Notes: generated from the letters alone by a model not told the origin. DNA of 14,753 nt from Chromera velia (GCA_018398765.1 JAHBMJ010002918.1:1-14753), one strand, 5' to 3'. Positions 1-10,255 are shown, counted from the stretch's first letter. Numbers and translations are program-made.

Positions 1-407
1 ATGTATTGATCCATACGGAAAGCATGCATGTATTGATCCATGTTGTGAAGTTGATTCGCGTAATACTTCGAGTGATTTGATAAAGCAACTCTCAATAGAT
101 GAGAGCAGAAGCCGGACAGAAGTCGTGCAGTATTATTCCTGTATAGAGAACCATAAGATTAACTGGACTGTCCTTAACTGGACTCTCTAGTTCATTACAT
201 AATAACTCACAATTTTAGGTTTTTGACTGTTTAAGAAGAAATGATTCGATTTAAAACAACTTTGAAGCATTTTTTTAAAAAGAATGGTAGAATATTTTAT
301 TTTGTTCAGATGTGTTTTTGTTTATTATGTTAAAGACTTAAAGTCGTCTTTGTACAGAATAAAAACGGGGTGTGTGGGAGGCGGAGCCCCCCAGGGGCCA
401 GGGCATA

Positions 408-581
408 GACATTTGAGTTTAAAAGTCAGATTTGAGGTAGGTTTGATGTAGATTTGATAGGAGTGTCAGAGCAAGCCCCATCAGACCGGCAGATTTGATT
501 TGAGGTTAAGCCTGACCTCAAATTAAATCAAATCAAACCAAACCTGGTTACTAGTAGGGGGAGGGGAGCGGGGAGGAATTC
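408..581 (+). repeat. Dispersed repeat, left copy
   Basis: This stretch resembles the reverse complement of 13690-13877 along its whole length. Shared blocks, in order, are an ATTTGAG-type word near 411, a GATTTGATAGG word near 450-460, the TTTGATTTGAG..TTAAGCC..ACCTCAAAT hairpin (arms ATTTGAGGT 498-506 and ACCTCAAAT 515-523), AATCAAATCAAAC, a GGT(T/C)ACTAG word and a G-run followed by GAATTC. The match is imperfect but collinear. The identity of the element is unknown; it could be a solo terminal sequence or a non-autonomous element. Confidence 0.6.
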
Positions 582-683
582 CCTAGAGCCTGCATGAGGA
601 TCATAAATGCTAGTCAAATATATTTGGTTAGTTTAGTCAGTTAATTAGTTCTCTATTAGGTTATAAGCTCTACCGTGAACTTG

Positions 684-724
684 ACTAAGTAAGTAACTAA
701 CTAACTAAGTAACTAACTGACTGA
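684..724. repeat. AACT/AAGT tetranucleotide tract
   Basis: An imperfect run of AACT and AAGT units (TAAGTAAGTAACTAACTAAC and onward) in the AT-rich left block. Simple-sequence repeat with no evident function. Confidence 0.8.
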
Positions 725-1000
725 CAAATAAACTATAACTAACGAACTATAAAGGCTACAAGCTCAGTGCTAAAAATTTATTAGGATAGTCAATGTATAC
801 ATGATTACTAGCCTAGTTGCTAGCATGATTCATATATTTTAATATATACAACTACCTTCAGGTTTTTCATCATGCACGTATGACACAGTCGGACTGTTAT
901 GAGAGAGAACGCATTCATCCGCATGCAAGCATGCACATGCAGATACACATGCAGTGTCTTATATATTTTACACCAGGACTCTCGCTGGAAGTTTGACCCG

Positions 1001-1942
1001 GAACGAATTCGTCAATCGCGTGGGTCAATCATTTGAATGAGGACAGTTTATTTTTTTCCCTCATTTCTCCGGTCAGAACTCTGTCCTCTTCAGTTTTAAG
1101 TTCGTTTCATCGTTTTCTCCCCCCTCCCTTTCACTTCGTGTCCTTCCGTTCTCTATCTCTCCTCTTTTCTTTTGCATTGTCCTCCATGCAGGCGATCTGA
1201 CTGAATCAACGCTCTTTTTCCTCTGCGCATAGATGGCCATCTCTTTGGCTTTTCTTAAACTTTCCCCAAAGTGATTACAAACAGTAAATGCATCTTGGCC
1301 TGTCTTGAACGACACTCCGCGAGCACAGATGAAAAAAACAGCAGCAGCGCGAGGTGATAAAAAGCAAAAGGACAGCAATAAACGACAACGGATTGAATAC
1401 CTACCTGTGCAACCAAGACAAACTCAATGAAGACCTTGCGCACGATGCATTCATGCAAGGGTTTCGTTTACAGAGAGAAGGACATTGCGGGAGGATGAAA
1501 CAACGAATGAAGGAATCAAGGGATTGCTTCACAATGCAAACACATCCATGAACGAATCCAACTAATCGACAACGAGCAAATGAACAGGCAGACAAACAAC
1601 AATGGAGACGAACAACTCACCGTGCAGGCGTACGGCTGTCGGATGGATCAGATTAAACATCAATGAGTGAGAGAGTGAGAGGGGAACTCTCCACAGAGTC
1701 TTCGAACCAATCACTCACTTCGTATGGACAAGCAAGCAAGCAGGCAAACAAACAAACAAACAGACGAACAGGCGGACGAGTGCATCAGTCTACCAACGCA
1801 TATCATTCTTGGTTTTTTCATCTTGACCTGAGTGCTGGAAGCACCCAGTCATCTGAATCTGCTTCATCTGTCCACCAGAACCGTTGACTTATTGTTTTTG
1901 TTACTTCCTGCTTTCATGTTTCGTTCTCTTCAATCTCTCTCT
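1001..1942. other. No supported gene; likely 3' flank of the TPR gene
   Basis: Base composition is balanced here and several short open frames exist, but none has protein-like character. On the minus strand this is the region downstream of the TPR gene's stop codon at 1943-1945 and probably contains its 3' UTR and transcript end. A short CAAA/CAGA-rich stretch lies at about 1730-1775. I see no RNA gene. Confidence 0.5.
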
Positions 1943-3940
1943 TTACTTTTCCGTTTCGTCCTGAAACTCACCGAGACGGAGCCCCACCGTTTCACTTCCG
2001 AGGTGCACGCTCTTTATTCTTCCGTCTCCCTCTCTCTCCTCCATCTCCCCCCAGTCCAACTTGAATATAGATGGGCTGCCAGAGTTAGAGTCAGACGGAG
2101 AAAGGCCTCTCAGCAGACTGACGAAAGATTGGGGGACCAGTGGATGTATAAGAGCAACGGATGCCAGGACAAGATTCACGAGGACGCAAACGGACAGAAG
2201 ACCTGCGTCGCTTCTCAATGCTTCCTCTGCAAAACAGTGAAACACCGCACTCAGTCTGTCGAGGGCTATCTCAGAAGACTCGCCTTCTCTCTCTACCTCC
2301 CCATCAACATGAGACCCCCGATTCCGATTCCCGCATCGAGATGATGACGAAGAAGAAGAAGACCCCACTGCGACCCTCTCCAGGGCCTCCCAGACTTTTA
2401 TCCTTTCCTCCAACGCTCTTTTGGTCTTTGTGCGACCCGCCACTCCCCCCTCCTCCTCAGACAGAAGTGCGGCCCTGTCAGCCTCAATAATCTCCAGAGC
2501 AAACCTGCACCTGCCCTCACTGCGTGCTTCCTCTGGAGCGCTGGGATTGGTCGCAGAGCGCTGCACGGGAGGAGCAGGAGTAGGCAAAAAACAAAAGCAT
2601 TGCTTTCAACTAGGAAGTCATGAGCTCTGTGTGCGTCTGTGTGGGGGGGGAGGGGGGGGGAGAGAGAGAGAGAGAGAAAGAGCGCTGGAGGCAATGATTG
2701 CGGTTGTGAAGATCCACTTTGACGCGCATGCAACCGGAAAGGGAGAAAGAAGCACAAAGAACCCACCCACCCGTCCACCCACCCACCTTGAGGGCCTCCC
2801 CCAGGTTACGCCTCGCGATGGCAAAAGACGGATCCTGCAGTCAGGCAGACATCAGACAAAAGAGGACAAAATTAAAAGAAAGACGTCAGGCATGCCAGAA
2901 GTCAGATGTTCGCCAAGTCATGCTTTTTTACCCGAGTCCCTTTCCTTTCTGCCTTTCCTCGATCCTCTAATAGACAGCTGATCCAATCTAGTTGACATTC
3001 TGTCTTTTCAACTTTGAGGACAGCACACAGATAGAGAGACGCATTACAGCAAAGGTCCGTCGGGTACTCATCAGCTCTGCCACTAGAAAGCGTCAAAGAG
3101 AGTCCGGCTAGCCCAGACAGAACAGATAATGGATTCGACGTCCCCCCCTCATATGTGGATGGGAGGAATCGACTCTGCCTGGTCTCTCTCTGTGTTAGCG
3201 GTGGAGGGGGGTCAACCGAATAAACGCTTTCTCTACTTTCCTTCACAAACCGCAGCTCAGCAAAAGAAGAGTGCGTGAACGAATCTTCTTTCCAACTAAC
3301 CATCTCAAGAGCGACTCTGAAAAGTTCCTCTGCCTCCCCGTGCTGTCCCTTCATCTGAAGCAGGCGCCCGTAGTTGTTGTAGAACTGGGGCACAGTCGGG
3401 TCCTGCAGGCACACTCACATCATACAGGGGAGGCACTCAAACATACGCATACTCATACTCACACTCACACTCACACACTCGCACTCACACACTCACACAC
3501 TCACACTCGCACTCACACTCACACACTCACACTCGCACTCACACTCACACTCACACTCACACTCGCACTCGCACTCACACTCACACTCACACTCACACTG
3601 AGACACCACCACTGAAGACTCTTTCTTTACAACGAAGGAAGGAAAAGTTAAGTTGCTGACTGACGAGATTGATGGCCTCCAGGTAGAGCATCTCTGCTTC
3701 CCTCAGGTCCTGCAGGGAGGCGGGGAGGGAGGGAGCGACTCAGAGAGAGGCAGGCAAGCAGTAGACAGAGAAAGTCAAATTACGCGCAAAACTGTGCAGG
3801 GAAAAGGGCCTCTTTTGAGAGGCAAGGAGAGACAGAACGCTGAACACCGAGGCAGAGAGAAGCATGAGAGGGAAGAAAATTCCAGAAGAACAACAGAGAA
3901 AGACGCACAAACAGACAGGCAGGCAGACAGAAAACCAATC

Positions 3941-3985
<45 letters not shown>

Positions 3986-6900
3986 CCAACCAACCCCATG
4001 GAGCTGCTTGACAACGTTAGCGAGATTGTTCCTTGCGTGAGCTCCGTTGGGGTCCTGAAATGAAGAGAGAACAGTGAAGAGAAAGAAAGAAAAGATGAAT
4101 CAGAAGACAAAGAAAGAGAGGGACTGTGAAGAGGCATGATCGAAGGGAGGGGCACACAATCCCCATCTGCCCCAACCTTTCGGGAATTTTCAAACAGACT
4201 GCAACTGTTAATTTCCACATGTCTGTCTGCATACTCCCTGCCTGTCCCACTGCTCCCCTGCCTGACTGACCACCTGAATGCACTGTCTCCACAGAGTCTC
4301 TGCCTCCTCGAACCTCCCCGAGAGGAACTGCAGAGTCGCCAGGTTGTTCAGCAAACCCGGGTGGTGGGGGTCCACTCGCAGACCCTGCAGGCAGGCAGGC
4401 ATCAGATCAGTCCATCCATCATGATACCATCCATATCGACACACACAGAGATAGAGATAGAGAGTGAGAACAAAAAAAAAGAAAGAAAGAAAGAAAGAAA
4501 GAAAGACTACGTGCGTGTACTCACCCAAACGGAGTTTGGGCAGCAAATCTCTCGATCTACGCCTCACGAGAAAACGAGAAAGAAAACTGACCAACGAACA
4601 GAGGGTGCCGAGGACAGGGAAAGCTTTCGAGTGAATGCGTTCAACGAATGAAAAACAAAAGACGCCAAGAGAACACGTGACCACAATTAATCGATCTGGT
4701 GTCCCAAGTATCGTCTTGAGACATGGATAAAAAAGAAAGAAAGAAACAGAAAGAAAAAGACAGAAGGGCAAAGAATGCCTCCTACTGACCTACCTGTGCA
4801 TAGAGGTCCTCTGCTCTCCTGCTGTCCCCCAACCGGTTCTTTGTCAGCAGTGCGAGCTCGTTGAAAGCGTCTGCGTGGGAGGGGTCCAGCCGGGTGCACT
4901 CTACGTAGAGGAGACGGACCTGGAAGATAACAGGAGGGACGAATACCCATTCATTCAGACACTGTATCTTTACTTGGAGAACAGTCATTCATGCAGTAGT
5001 GATGCGGTTGGGCTACTCTCCGAAGGTTGGACAGAGTTGTGTATGTAGCTTTTTGTTCTTTTTTCTCTCTTGATCTCTCCGTCACTTGCCCCGACGGACT
5101 TTAGCAGCATCCAGCCAGACACTACTGCATATCTTTTCCAGAATTATTCGGTTTCCATTCCCCCAAATGTAATGTTCACACAGTCCTGAGACACAAGCTC
5201 GGCGCTCATGCCCAGCAGAGAGTACATTCACTGGCACGGAGCCTCCACCAACGCCTTGCAAGACCGCCACACACTCACACATACTGACTCATTCTCACAC
5301 ACTCTCACTCACCTCTCCCAGTCGCATCGTCTGGTTGTTCCTGTCTACTGCCAGAGAGTCCAGCGTGAGGGCGAGTTGGTACCTGGCGTCTGCAAGGTGG
5401 GGGTCCTGCAGGGAGGGGATTGGGGGGATGTCCACGAGAAAGGGCAGGGGTGATTTTCTTGTGCCTGCATATATGTATTATTTGCTTTGGGGTTATGTAT
5501 CACCAGCTGCTTATCCTGTAGCGAATTGGAGACTTTTGCTTTCGTCCTTTCACCTTTCACTTAATTAATTCCTCGCATCGCATGACCGTCGCGCCCTTCT
5601 GAATCCATCCATGCATGCATGAAAGCACTTGTACCCCTGCCCAAAGAGTTTTTGAGGAAAAGTTCGAGAGGCCTACTCACTGTCTGGATGGAGGTGCGGA
5701 GGAAAATCTCGGCCTCCCTGAGTTCTCGTCTCTCTCTGGCCATCTTCCCGAGGAGGTAGTTGACACCTGCGTGACGTTTACTCTGCAAAGAAAGAAAGAA
5801 AGAAAGAAAAAATCAACGACACAGGGACGGACATGAACTCCGCACTTTCTTTCGACTGCCTGCCTGTCGGGCAATCAGACTCAATTCCTGTCAGGCCGTG
5901 GTCGGAGAAGCTGGAAAATGAAGCAATGACTGGTCGCCCAAGCTTTTGTTCTGAATACGCTCTCCGAAAGTGTCCGCGTTGTAAAGGGAGACTTTCTTTC
6001 ATCGACCCAAGTGTTAAAGATTCGAAAAAATGCACACACACATGCACATGCACGCGCGCACGAGCATAGAAGCACAGGCGCATCCCCCTTCTCTCCCATT
6101 CCATTGAGGCTGCTGCTTTCCTTCTGACCGACCATGAAGAAGGACATCCTGAGGAGTCGGGCTCCCCTTCTGCGAAGAATGGAGTCGTGGTGACCCTGCA
6201 TGAGAGAGAGAGAGAGAGAGAAAGAGAGGAGACGAAGGATGAAACAAGGAGGGGCAGAGAAAAAGTTCCTCTCGTGAAGGGACAACTGAATAGCCTGTCG
6301 ATTGAAAACCATAGCGCTAGAAGGGAAGGAGAGAGGCACTTTGTCTTCTCTTCGGGACCAAAAGAGGCGAGGACATTTCAGTATAGGTGAAGGCAAGAGA
6401 AGCTGACACTCATTTTTTCACGTCACACCACCCTCTCATTTCACTTTCCTCACGGCCAGGCAGACAAGAGGGAGCGGGCAGAGGGAGAGCGATGTGATCT
6501 GCTTCAATTCCGTGAGCTTATTTTCTTTTAAAATAAACATGACAGAATGAAATGAAATCCAAACAACTCGACAAGTTAACGCACCAGAAGGAGAGAAGCG
6601 AGCATCACCTGAGCGTCGACGTCATCGGGTTCCTGCAGGAGGAAGAAAATTTATCTGTTTGTTTGTTTGTGCGTTTAATCAAGTACACATACAGATTTAC
6701 CAACAGGCAATGCAAGAAAGGATCCATTGATCTCTCTGGTTTTTCACCCGTTGTTACTGCCGAGCGCTGCTGCCTTAATCATTGCTCAGTGCTTTTGTGC
6801 GTTCACACGAGAAATCAGCCTGTCTGTTCTGCCCTTTTCGGTGCCATCCTTCTCCTCATCAGCAAGCAAAGGCGCCGCAAGTACAACGCCGCGGAAGGCC

Positions 6901-9371
6901 GAGGCGACTCTATGACAACCTCCTTGGCAGACTGACGGACTGACAAGCTGCAGTGCATCCATCAACAAGTCCCTGGCAGTTTGGGAATCCTGCAGACAGG
7001 CGGACAGCACGACCAATCAAATGGTTTTCGTGCATATGGGAGAAAAAAAAAAGATATTCTTCCCAAGTCATCAAGACATTCAGGGGTACAAAGCAGGCAG
7101 TGAGGCGCACGAACGGAAGAGGGGCAACAGTTGCAGGAGTCACAGAGTCTCGTTTTCTCACTCCAAGCTCCTTTTTAGTTCTGCTATAAAAAAAACCGGT
7201 ACAAATCGAACAAATTCCTAGACTGAGGGCCAGAGCTCTCACAATTACATGAGGGCAACAATCTTGACTCCCCTTCTTCTCTTTTCCTCTCTCCCTCTCT
7301 CACGGCAAACCCAGCCGCCCAAAAAGCGAAAGAAAAACAAAATAGTCACGAGAAAGAGTCCCTCCCACTGACTGACCCCATCAACTTCGAGGACAAATTC
7401 CGACAAGGCGATCATCACCTGAGGGTGAGAGGGCCACCTCACAAAGAGGTCAAACAGAATCCTCCCCCCTCCCGCGTCGTCCCCCCGGACCTTCCAGAGA
7501 AATCGGGCAAGCTCTACGGATATGCGAACGTTATGGGGGTCCTGCAGAAAGAACAGACAGATCAGAGAGAAATAAAAAAAGAAGAAAAAGACAAAGAGGC
7601 GCGATTACGAGCTGACTCTCAGCCAAAAAACTCCACACACATCCCGAAGGACAGACTGACAGAGACAGAGCAAGCAAAAAGACATCCGCAAAACCGAAAA
7701 ACAAAAAATAAAACCAACCAATCGGACTGCTAATTGAAGTTGCCTCGTGGCCTGTTCAGCGAAAGTTTCCCTTTTCGAGAGGACCCGCCCCAACCGGAGA
7801 CGGGCGTGGGGGTCCCTAGGTCCCTGCAGGCAGACAGAGAGGCAGAGAGAAGAGAGGGCAGGGAGGAAGGCAGCGAAAATCTGTCGTCTGTGTGCTGGTG
7901 GTTGTCGAAAGAGGGTCAAAAGAAGACAGAATGAAAGGCACAATAGGATAAGATAAGAGAGGAGAGGAGAACAGGATTCAGTTGCCGCTTCCACATGATC
8001 AAGAACGGACAGAAATACAGACGAACCTACAGAGGGAAAAAAAGAAAAGCAGAAAGAACAAATTGCAACGTTTGGATGGCTGTCAGAGCAGACAGCCTCT
8101 TTCCCCAGAGATTTCTCATCAACACCGCTCTTGACTCCACCTGTACATCTGTCTCTTTTAATTCTGTTTCACTTAATTCACCGACAAAAGAATTAAGGAA
8201 CAGCTAGGCCAATCGACGCGCTCACTCACCCTGAAAACTTCAGATGCAGTAGTGACCAACTCCGTCATCGCATCACTTGCCGACAGAGATGTGAGGGTCT
8301 CTAGGGGGGGCAGGTCGACCAGAAGAGGCAGACCGCCTGCCTTGGTCGTGCTGCTGCTGCTGGAGGAGGAAGATCGGCTCTCCCCTCCCTGACTCTGACT
8401 TTGTGCCTCAGCAGACGAGGAGGAGGAAGAGAGATGCTGGGAGGGTGAAGGTGGACCTTGGGTGAGTGCGTGTGCGTCCTCCACGAGGACCTCTGAGTGC
8501 CCCCCTGTTCCTGCGGAAGTGGAAGAGGCCACTTGAGGAAAACTGAGCGCGCCCATGTGCAAGTCAGACAGAGGGGGAGGGGAGGTAGTGTGGGGGTGGT
8601 GGGAGTCGAGAATGGCCAGGGGACCCAGAAGGAGGAGGGACGCCATGTGAACGTCGTCAAGCAGGACGGCGGCTTGCAGCTGCACGATCGATCAATGGAT
8701 TGGATTGGATCTATTTTTTGGTGAACGGACTGAGAAGAGAGAAGAGAGATAGGAACGAGAGGGGAGCTCCCGATGAGAGGGAGAGAATGAAGGGCAGCAA
8801 CAGACACAGTGCAGTTAAAGTTCTTTAGAACGTCCAAATTTCTCAATCCGAGGTTTTGGCCGACGATGCAAATGGCAGGGATACTTGTGTACCCTCACAT
8901 CTCATCATGACAGAAACCAATACAAAACCATACGCACAGAAACCCTGCAGAAGTCCTTTTGTACTGCCCCCGCGCATTGACTGACTGAGAACCCCAAAAT
9001 CCTCAAGACAAAGAAAAAAGCAGCGTCAGCAAAGAAAAACCTGCACCCCCCTTTTCATCCCCATTCCAATTCCAGCACACACACACACACACACATACAC
9101 ACACACATATATATATATGGTCACAGAGCAACTCACCCACCGGGCTTTTTCCCCACAGAGGACATTCCCTGTGTGTCCCTGCGGACCAGGCCTCGATGTC
9201 CGCACTCGCCCAGTCGAGGAGTGAGGGCCTCTGTAATCTGACTGCCAGACAGAGGGCGATGTGGGACCTCACTTTGGGGCACGAGAGCGTCGAGTAGACA
9301 GTCGTCAAAAGAGCCCCAAGAGAGAGGAGGGCAGCCACCCGAAGAAAGATGAAGGTCATAGACGAGTTCAT
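1943..9371 (-). CDS. TPR-repeat protein, 16 exons, possible membrane anchors
   Basis: Exons, in transcript order: 9371-9141, 8679-8230, 7823-7719, 7541-7377, 6989-6945, 6632-6609, 6195-6133, 5782-5681, 5405-5313, 4919-4794, 4384-4271, 4054-3995, 3709-3665, 3402-3301, 2834-2787, 2560-1943 (TAA stop). I joined them by GT-AG borders and TPR continuity; each is a multiple of three and all 15 introns are phase 0. The predicted protein is about 796 residues. Residues 6-26 are hydrophobic (signal peptide or anchor). Residues about 108-192 are low-complexity, with Ser runs at 161-166 and 180-187. About 228-591 is a solenoid of 10 consecutive TPR-like units plus a partial eleventh; the clearest begin DPSHADAFNELALL, DPHHPGLLNNLATL, DPNGAHARNNLANV and DPTVPQFYNNYGRL, and each ends in an A..LY/LF..A helix. 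The last exon holds a Ser run (658-665) and a hydrophobic stretch (about 711-733). TPRs bind peptides and scaffold complexes; no enzyme domain or specific family is recognisable. Thirteen of 15 acceptors read TGCAG. The 5' end is the weakest part: ATG 9371 follows a pyrimidine tract ending in AAG, so an upstream exon is possible and 9359 is an alternative start. The gene is divergent from HEN1. Confidence 0.85.
2643..2677. repeat. G-run and GA microsatellite in intron 15
   Basis: Two runs of G followed by (AG)n. In the TPR transcript it reads as (CT)n followed by C-runs, that is, a pyrimidine-only block, lying 83 bases or more upstream of the last exon. Confidence 0.9.
2757..2787. repeat. ACCC repeat spanning an intron 15 donor
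   Basis: Tetranucleotide ACCC/CACC repeat directly abutting exon 15 (2787-2834). On the transcript strand it reads GTGGGTGGGTGG from the first intron base, so the 5' splice site itself is the first unit of the microsatellite. Confidence 0.85.
3451..3599. repeat. ACTCAC/ACTCGC array in intron 13
   Basis: About 150 bases of ACTCAC and ACTCGC units separated by AC. On the transcript strand each ACTCAC is GTGAGT, the strong form of the 5' splice-site consensus; I count about 17 copies by eye. It lies wholly inside intron 13 (3403-3664). Confidence 0.95.
3945..3977. repeat. AG dinucleotide repeat in intron 12
   Basis: Uninterrupted (AG)16 tract followed by CAGAGAGA. On the transcript strand it is a (CT)n block starting about 17 bases after the intron 12 donor. 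Confidence 0.95.
4472..4506. repeat. A-run and GAAA repeat in intron 10
   Basis: A run of A followed by about six GAAA units; CTTT on the TPR transcript strand. A second, less perfect GAAA tract lies at about 4727-4760 in the same intron. Confidence 0.9.
5786..5812. repeat. AAAG repeat forming the intron 7 pyrimidine tract
   Basis: About six AAAG units touching exon 8's acceptor. On the transcript strand it reads (CTTT)n followed by GCAG, so the microsatellite itself supplies the polypyrimidine tract of this 3' splice site. Confidence 0.85.
6202..6224. repeat. GA repeat forming the intron 6 pyrimidine tract
   Basis: (GA)n beginning six bases beyond exon 7 (6133-6195). On the transcript strand it is (CT)n followed by CATGCAG, so again a microsatellite serves as the polypyrimidine tract. 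Confidence 0.85.
9076..9118. repeat. (AC)n(AT)n compound microsatellite in intron 1
   Basis: CA dinucleotide units with one T interruption, followed by (AT)n, just inside the intron 1 donor side of the TPR gene (exon 1 ends at 9141). Confidence 0.95.
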
Positions 9372-10255
9372 CTTGAGAGAAGAAAAGACGCAACGACAAG
9401 CAGATACTGCCAAGGACTTGCAAGTCACAATGTATCAGACAGTTGGCTTGCTGACAAACAACGGTCCGATTGAATTTCGTGCTGCTTCACTGTAAAGGCA
9501 GCCCCTCACTTCTCACTTCTCAGGAGAAAAGAGAAGAAAAATAACAGTTCTATGCGTACAGAGGGGCTAATCTTCTTGTTTCCCTTCCACGACCGTCGAC
9601 AGAGCTGCGCATCTCCGTGGCTTGATTGCTGTGCGAGCTCGGTCTTTCGAGTCAGTCGGAGGAATTAAGAGACGAAGCGCTGCCTGTGGACTATTGAATC
9701 CCCGGCGTTGCCTCCGCGTGCCACGAAGACTCAAGAGCAATTCTGGACAGACCCGTACATGCACAAAGAAATGAGAAAGTGTTCTTTATTCAACCAAGCT
9801 GCCAAAGCATTGAAAGCAGCGGAGTGACGGATTATTGACTGACCTTTCTTTCTTCGAATCACCGTATAGTTCGCTTTCCGGGGTCACTTTTTAGGTGCCC
9901 CACACGCCGTGCTTTCCGGGGCCCGAAAAAGGCGCACGAGCGATACGCGCGCACCGCGATGGAGAGAGACACACATTATTGCAGCCTCAAGAGTCGCGTT
10001 TCTCTATCGTTTCTCTCAGTATTAATAATCTGGCGGCGAATGCAATGGCAGCAGCTGTTATTTGGACTTCAGACACACAGTGTGTGCTGATTCCGTGTTC
10101 TTGTCTGGCAACTTCGTGTCTTCGGGCTCTTCGTATTTTGTAATTGTTAGTTGTTCGACCGTCTCTCACGAATGAGTCTCATCCCTCTTCAGACAGAGCG
10201 TCCCTCAACTTTCGAGACGGTGTAGGCAAGTCATTGAGGCAGGCGCATAAGAGAC
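9372..10255. promoter_or_regulatory. Divergent intergenic region between TPR gene and HEN1
   Basis: The TPR gene runs left and HEN1 runs right from this 0.9 kb space, so it must hold both promoters unless an upstream TPR exon lies within it. A CpG-rich patch is visible at about 9890-9960, and an 11-base word GCTTTCCGGGG occurs twice (9873-9883 and 9911-9921), 38 bases apart. I see no convincing TATA box. A 65-codon open frame at 9567-9764 (minus) lacks protein-like character. Confidence 0.55.
10235..10237 (+). other. In-frame stop upstream of the HEN1 start
   Basis: TGA in frame with the HEN1 ATG, 18 bases before it, with no other ATG between. This fixes 10256 as the first possible start of an unspliced HEN1 reading frame. 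Confidence 0.85.

Larger units (their letters stand above)
1..1000. other. AT-rich gene-free block with repeats
   Basis: No open reading frame of note is present. The stretch is visibly richer in A+T than the next 12 kb and contains a 14-base direct repeat (ATGTATTGATCCAT at 1-14 and 28-41), a dispersed-repeat copy (about 408-581), an AACT/AAGT tetranucleotide tract near 684-724, and clusters of CTAG-containing words near 550-830. It looks like decayed mobile or repeat DNA next to the gene island. Confidence 0.6.

Noticed and set aside
1405-1434. A possible extra minus-strand exon (VFIEFVLVAQ) with a GTAGGT donor and an AAG acceptor downstream of the TPR gene
   Set aside because: The acceptor lacks a good pyrimidine tract, the peptide is not TPR-like, and the TPR frame already ends in a stop at 1943-1945.
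1943-2587. The 214-codon minus-strand frame as a separate small gene
   Set aside because: It continues the TPR gene: an acceptor (CCCGTGCAG) at 2561 joins it in phase to exon 15, and no ATG suits an independent start at the family-like part.
3437-3600. A Thr/His/Leu-rich open frame through the ACTCAC array, and CRISPR-like appearance of the array
   Set aside because: The frame is a product of the simple repeat. The array has no spacers and lies in an intron of a eukaryotic gene.
7397-7442. An extra 24-base intron (GTGAGG...CCTCAG) inside exon 4
   Set aside because: It is far too short for an intron, is open in frame, and the retained residues VRWPSHPQ complete a TPR unit with the expected spacing.
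9133-9423. A second open frame (96 codons) overlapping TPR exon 1 in another phase
   Set aside because: It would reach exon 2 only in the wrong phase, whereas the other frame with the donor at 9140 keeps phase 0 like all other introns. It remains the main alternative for the 5' end.
10070-10085. CACACA/TGTGTG palindrome as a regulatory site
   Set aside because: Short CA-type inverted words are common in this repeat-rich DNA and nothing else supports a role.
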